DNA of 64,000 nucleotides from Alkaliphilus oremlandii OhILAs. GTDB lineage: Bacteria > Bacillota > Clostridia > Peptostreptococcales > Natronincolaceae. Below are positions 61,014-64,000 of the stretch, piece by piece. The notes beneath the pieces are model-generated. The model ran no database searches. It was not told where the DNA came from and saw nothing but the letters and a program-made list of their open reading frames with translations. The stretch covers positions 806,001 to 870,000 of the forward strand of contig NC_009922.1 of assembly GCF_000018325.1 (NCBI RefSeq). The letters are read 5' to 3'. The position numbers and the translations under genes are program-made. How positions within the stretch are numbered: position 1 is the first letter of the stretch; each line of letters starts with the position of its first letter.

Positions 61014-62099
61014 GTGAAAAAACAGATTATAAAACTAGGCACAGTCTTGCTACTAATAGCATCCACCATGATATTTATTTTAAATGGATGTTCGCAAAAA
61101 ATCAATGGTACCAATGTAAACAAAAAATATGCAGAAAAAGGGATGGTAAATCTAATAGGTGAGCCATATAATTACGAAAAAGGGACTGTAGATAAGGGAA
61201 TCGGGCTTGGATTTGTACTCACAGATAAAGAAAATGAATTGATGGAAAAAGAACAACTAGGAATAGAACGTAATCCTAGACTAGGATATACATTTTCCTA
61301 TATAACAGAAAATGGCGTAAAAATGCTAAAGGAACCATCTATACTAGATGGGAAGACAGACATGCCTAATATAACAGCAGCATTTTTTAACTACGCTGCA
61401 ATCTATAAGATTCCTAACGATTCGAAAGATGAAATAGGAGAAATTACAATGAAATACTTAACGGATACTTATTCCAATAAGAAAGCTGTTGCTACGTTGA
61501 AAGAGCACACATACTATTTTGCATGGAATGAAGATTATTCATCCATAGACGATCTAAGTGAACAGGACAAAAAAAATATAGAGGCACTAATTTCTAATTT
61601 TGACAGCTTTGTAAATAATTTCTGCATTTTTCCTAGTTCCAATGTGGAAAAAAACATGAAGAATTTCAATGCTAAAATGTTAAATGGCGGTAATTTTACC
61701 CAAGAGGATTTTGCTAAATATGATATTACAATGGTAAATATATGGGCAACTTGGTGTAGAGGATGCGTAGAGGAGATGCCGGAATTACAAGCGGTATATG
61801 AAAAATTACCAGAAAATATGAACATGATTTCAATATGTTCTAACGCAGGTACGGAAGCGGAATTAGCAAAAGAAATACTGGATAAAAAAGGTTGTAAATT
61901 CCCTACATTAATTCCGGACGAGAAGCTGGAAGAATCGTTACTAGACTATTTAGACGCGTATCCAACAACCGTATTTGTAGATAGTAAGGGGAACATCATC
62001 GGTGAAGAACAAATTGGTGCTCCATCTCAAAATAAAGAAGATGTTACCGACGCCTATCTTAATTTAATGAATGAAATACTTGAAAGATTTTCAAAGTAG
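61014..62099 (+). CDS. TlpA-like thioredoxin-fold lipoprotein
   Basis: 361 residues from GTG 61014, six bases after AAGGAGG (the ATG at 60975 lies before that site). Lipoprotein signal LLIASTMIFILNGCS (lipobox LNGC). An N-terminal domain of about 200 residues precedes a TlpA/ResA-type thioredoxin domain with active site NIWATWCRGCVEEMPEL and cis-proline YPTTVFVD. It would reduce disulfides or report redox outside the membrane. First gene of a three-gene redox operon. Confidence 0.9.
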   Translation: MKKQIIKLGTVLLLIASTMIFILNGCSQKINGTNVNKKYAEKGMVNLIGEPYNYEKGTVDKGIGLGFVLTDKENELMEKEQLGIERNPRLGYTFSYITENGVKMLKEPSILDGKTDMPNITAAFFNYAAIYKIPNDSKDEIGEITMKYLTDTYSNKKAVATLKEHTYYFAWNEDYSSIDDLSEQDKKNIEALISNFDSFVNNFCIFPSSNVEKNMKNFNAKMLNGGNFTQEDFAKYDITMVNIWATWCRGCVEEMPELQAVYEKLPENMNMISICSNAGTEAELAKEILDKKGCKFPTLIPDEKLEESLLDYLDAYPTTVFVDSKGNIIGEEQIGAPSQNKEDVTDAYLNLMNEILERFSK

Positions 62100-62113
62100 G
62101 AAAGAGGTTATAT

Positions 62114-62257
62114 ATGTTAAATTTCAAATCGTATATCAAATACTCCACACTTGTAGTAGCGACTCTATTTGTATTGACAGGAATACTTAGGAAAGAGCAC
62201 TTGATAGTATTGGAAAAAGCTATAAACATTTGTCTTGAATGTATAGGATTGGGGTAA
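62114..62257 (+). CDS. CD1871A-type small CxxC membrane protein
   Basis: 47 residues in the 160-base gap between the larger redox genes: one helix (YSTLVVATLFVLTGILR) and a C-terminal INICLECIGLG with a CxxC pair. AAAGAGG lies seven bases upstream of the ATG. It matches the short clostridial family named for CD1871A. The cysteines could pass electrons between the thioredoxin lipoprotein and the 4Fe-4S protein on either side. Confidence 0.85.
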   Translation: MLNFKSYIKYSTLVVATLFVLTGILRKEHLIVLEKAINICLECIGLG

Positions 62258-62261
62258 TCCT

Positions 62262-63125
62262 ATGAAAAAATTGTGGGAATATGTAAAAAAACGTCCATTG
62301 ATACAAGTGGTTGCTAGCATATTAACAAATTACAACCTACGCGGTTTTGCAACGGGAAGAATTTATAAGGGTAATACTAAGATAGCATGTGTTCCAGGAC
62401 TTAACTGCTATTCATGCCCCGGTGCGATTGGATCGTGTCCTATAGGATCATTGCAGGCCGTTGTAGGTGGAAATAGGTATAACTTCTCCTATTACGTGAT
62501 GGGCATATTAATTTTATTCGGTGTTTTGTTTGGCAGGTTTATCTGCGGATTCCTATGTCCTTTTGGATTTATACAGGACATACTATATAAGATACAAATA
62601 TTTAAGTTGAAAGTACCAAAGAAGATGGATCAACTATTGCGGTGGCTAAAATATGCATTATTACTAATCTTGGTTATTTTACTTCCTATATTTCTAACAG
62701 ATGAGTTTGGTACCGCTCCTCCATATTTTTGTCAGTGGATTTGTCCAGCGGGAACATTAGGTGGGGGGTTACCACTGATTTTAAAAAACAAAAGTTTGCG
62801 TAGCATGCTTGGTGTTTTGTTTGGATGGAAAGTAACATTGTTGATTCTAATAGTACTTTCTTCGGTATTCATTTATAGACCATTCTGCAAGTATATTTGT
62901 CCACTGGGAGCGATTTATTCAATCTTCAATTACTTTAGCTTTTATCAAATGCATATTGATAAACTAAAATGTAATGGGTGTAAAGCTTGTCAGCGTCATT
63001 GCAATATGAATGTAGAAGTTATAAGAAATATAAATAGTCCAGAGTGTATTCGTTGTGGTAAATGTAAGGATGTATGTAAGCAAGGAGCAATTACATCAGG
63101 ATTTAAATTGATATGTAAAGAATAG
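62262..63125 (+). CDS. NapH/CcoG-like 4Fe-4S membrane protein
   Basis: 287 residues, about five helices, with several cysteine clusters: CVPGLNCYSCPGAIGSCPIG, FICGFLCPFGFIQD, CQWICPAGTLGGG, CKYICPLGAIYSIFN, then a C-terminal two-cluster ferredoxin (CNGCKACQRHCN and CIRCGKCKDVCKQG). It is a membrane electron-transfer protein of the polyferredoxin type. It starts four bases after the small CxxC gene and probably delivers electrons across the membrane to the TlpA-like thiol protein. Confidence 0.93.
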   Translation: MKKLWEYVKKRPLIQVVASILTNYNLRGFATGRIYKGNTKIACVPGLNCYSCPGAIGSCPIGSLQAVVGGNRYNFSYYVMGILILFGVLFGRFICGFLCPFGFIQDILYKIQIFKLKVPKKMDQLLRWLKYALLLILVILLPIFLTDEFGTAPPYFCQWICPAGTLGGGLPLILKNKSLRSMLGVLFGWKVTLLILIVLSSVFIYRPFCKYICPLGAIYSIFNYFSFYQMHIDKLKCNGCKACQRHCNMNVEVIRNINSPECIRCGKCKDVCKQGAITSGFKLICKE

Positions 63126-63152
63126 TTGTATTATCGATCATTTGATTATTTA

Positions 63153-63199
63153 TTGAAAGTATTGGTATAGGGATATCCAATACTTTCAATATTATTTTT
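63153..63199 (+). terminator. Terminator of the redox operon
   Basis: TTGAAAGTATTGG / CCAATACTTTCAA, a 13-bp perfect stem, then TATTATTTTT. Confidence 0.9.
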
Positions 63200-63331
63200 A
63201 GCTACTATTATATAGTTTATTTTAGCCCTATTTACAGATAGAACTCTTGTAATTTCAAAAACAAGTATCTATTTAATCATTTACTCCTCATATTCTTAGA
63301 TCGCAGCCGAGCGTATACTTAGAACTAAAAT

Positions 63332-63353
63332 AAATTCTAAGCGATTAGAATTT
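63332..63353 (+). promoter_or_regulatory. Hairpin in the eutS leader, ANTAR-target candidate
   Basis: AAATTCTAA-GCGA-TTAGAATTT. If the top pair is open the loop is AGCGAT, with A at position 1 and G at position 4, as in ANTAR-regulated eut leaders. A clear second hairpin was not found, so this is tentative. Confidence 0.35.
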
Positions 63354-63445
63354 GCTTATAAAGGGAATACTTAAGTTGCATTATAAAGCAAAGAATATAG
63401 TACAAACAATGGGTATTGTGCTCTGATAGTGAAATGAGGGAGTCC

Positions 63446-63790
63446 ATGAGTCTATTAGAAAGAAAAATATTTGAATCAGTACCAGGGAAACAAGTGACAT
63501 TGGCACATATTATAGCGAATCCAGATGATCGAATCTTTGAAAAATTAGGATTGAATAATGAAAAGTATCATGCCATTGGTATTTTAACCATAACCCCACC
63601 AGAGGTTGCAATTATCGCTGTAGATATCGCTAAAAAGACTGCACCCATTAAGATTGGATTTGTCGATAGATTCAGTGGATCTGTCTTTATCTTAGGAGAT
63701 GTGTCGGCTGTACAATCTGCTATGGAGCAGGTTGTGATTTCTTTAAGAGAGTTGATGCGGTTTACTGTTCCCAAAATAACAAGAACGTAA
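63446..63790 (+). CDS. eutS: Microcompartment shell protein EutS/PduU
   Basis: 114 residues from ATG 63446 after GAGGGAG (a longer frame to 63416 is unlikely). It is a permuted BMC-domain shell protein: QVTLAHIIANPDDRIFEKLG, AIGILTITPPEVAIIAVDIA, KIGFVDRFSGSVFILGDVSA. EutS forms hexamers in the shell of ethanolamine-use microcompartments; PduU does so in propanediol ones. It is followed 16 bases later by a EutP-type GTPase, matching the usual gene order. Confidence 0.92.
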   Translation: MSLLERKIFESVPGKQVTLAHIIANPDDRIFEKLGLNNEKYHAIGILTITPPEVAIIAVDIAKKTAPIKIGFVDRFSGSVFILGDVSAVQSAMEQVVISLRELMRFTVPKITRT

Positions 63791-63806
63791 TAGGTAGGCG
63801 TAGAAA

Positions 63807-64000
63807 ATGAAAAAAATTATGTTGATTGGATCCGTTGGAAGTGGAAAAACTACCCTTTGTCAAAGGATTCAAGGAGAGAGTATCAAATACAAAAAAACAC
63901 AATCTGTTGAATTTTATTCTCAGATGATCGACACGCCAGGTGAGTTTGTCTTACATAGAAGATTCTATAGTGCCCTGCAGATGATGGCTGCTAGTTCTGA
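63807..64000 (+). CDS. eutP: EutP/PduV-family small GTPase, 3'-partial
   Basis: The first 64 residues are present before the window ends. KKIMLIGSVGSGKTTLCQRI is a P-loop and MIDTPGEFVLHRRFYSALQM is the EutP-type DTPGE motif. EutP/PduV proteins are associated with ethanolamine and propanediol microcompartments, with acetate-kinase activity reported for some members. It probably belongs to the same operon as eutS. Confidence 0.9.
   Translation, partial: MKKIMLIGSVGSGKTTLCQRIQGESIKYKKTQSVEFYSQMIDTPGEFVLHRRFYSALQMMAASS

Overview
The window looks like a chromosomal stretch from an anaerobic, low-GC, spore-forming Clostridia (Bacillota). The evidence is strong AGGAGG ribosome sites, a spore photoproduct lyase, ferredoxin-type and 4Fe-4S redox proteins, AUG/GUG/UUG start usage, and a thiC gene behind a TPP riboswitch with a ThiW permease. 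An Alkaliphilus-like or related genus would fit, but that is a guess. No rRNA, tRNA or CRISPR array was seen.

Layout. 1-4.7 kb: an FtsX-type permease cut by the left edge, a lone formylglycine-generating-enzyme-like protein, a frameshifted secreted protein, and a decayed ECF sigma factor with a small membrane protein beside it. 4.76-8.48 kb: an IS21-family element whose istA is split by an IS3-family element. 8.8-12.5 kb: a decaying segment bounded by two 143-bp copies of the same IS3-type end. It holds broken remains of a two-component system, a permease and a secreted phospholipase A2, plus one intact small membrane protein. 12.8-17.3 kb: splB, a LysR regulator, a PhzF-type enzyme and a ferredoxin-nitroreductase. 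17.8-22.6 kb: a histidine kinase with an extracytoplasmic solute-binding domain, an NtrC-type activator, a -24/-12 (sigma-54) promoter and a sodium/alanine-type symporter, which read as one regulatory circuit. 22.9-33.9 kb: an Arr-type rifampin ADP-ribosyltransferase, a TetR-controlled MFS/FtsX/ABC export operon, a MerR-TipAS regulator with a flavodoxin and a RibD-like reductase, and a TetR regulator followed by oleate hydratase.

33.96-39.25 kb is the most unusual locus: three tightly packed genes encoding a MoxR-like AAA+ ATPase with long extensions, a coiled-coil/beta-propeller-like protein, and a VWA (MIDAS) protein. It resembles AAA+/VWA partner systems (chaperone or conflict type) whose role is unknown here. 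39.6-43.6 kb: a Vat-like acetyltransferase, a DUF4300 lipoprotein, and TPP riboswitch-thiC-thiW. 44-51 kb: a MocR-type regulator divergent from a PNPOx-like protein, an ANT(6)-like enzyme, a P-loop kinase, a broken UvrA-like ATPase, a flavodoxin and UV endonuclease UvsE.

51-58.7 kb: an XRE/DUF2178 pair with two autoregulatory-looking operators, a CPBP protease, a second MerR-TipAS regulator, then an envelope-stress-like cluster (lipoprotein, ECF sigma, RsgI-like anti-sigma with PepSY, double-PepSY secreted protein). Three transcription units of that cluster share an ATAGATGCWATA motif about 41 nt before the start codon. MarR/DUF2798 follows. 59-63.1 kb: an OmpR-type two-component system, then a TlpA-like thioredoxin lipoprotein, a 47-residue CxxC protein and a NapH-like 4Fe-4S membrane protein, probably one electron-transfer operon. 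The right edge enters a bacterial microcompartment (eut-type) operon: EutS and a truncated EutP.

Regulation is visible at many points: MerR promoters with 19-bp spacers, a TetR operator, MarR and XRE dyads, MocR direct repeats and a sigma-54 promoter. Three resistance-type enzymes (Arr, Vat, ANT(6)) and the exporters suggest an organism exposed to antibiotics.
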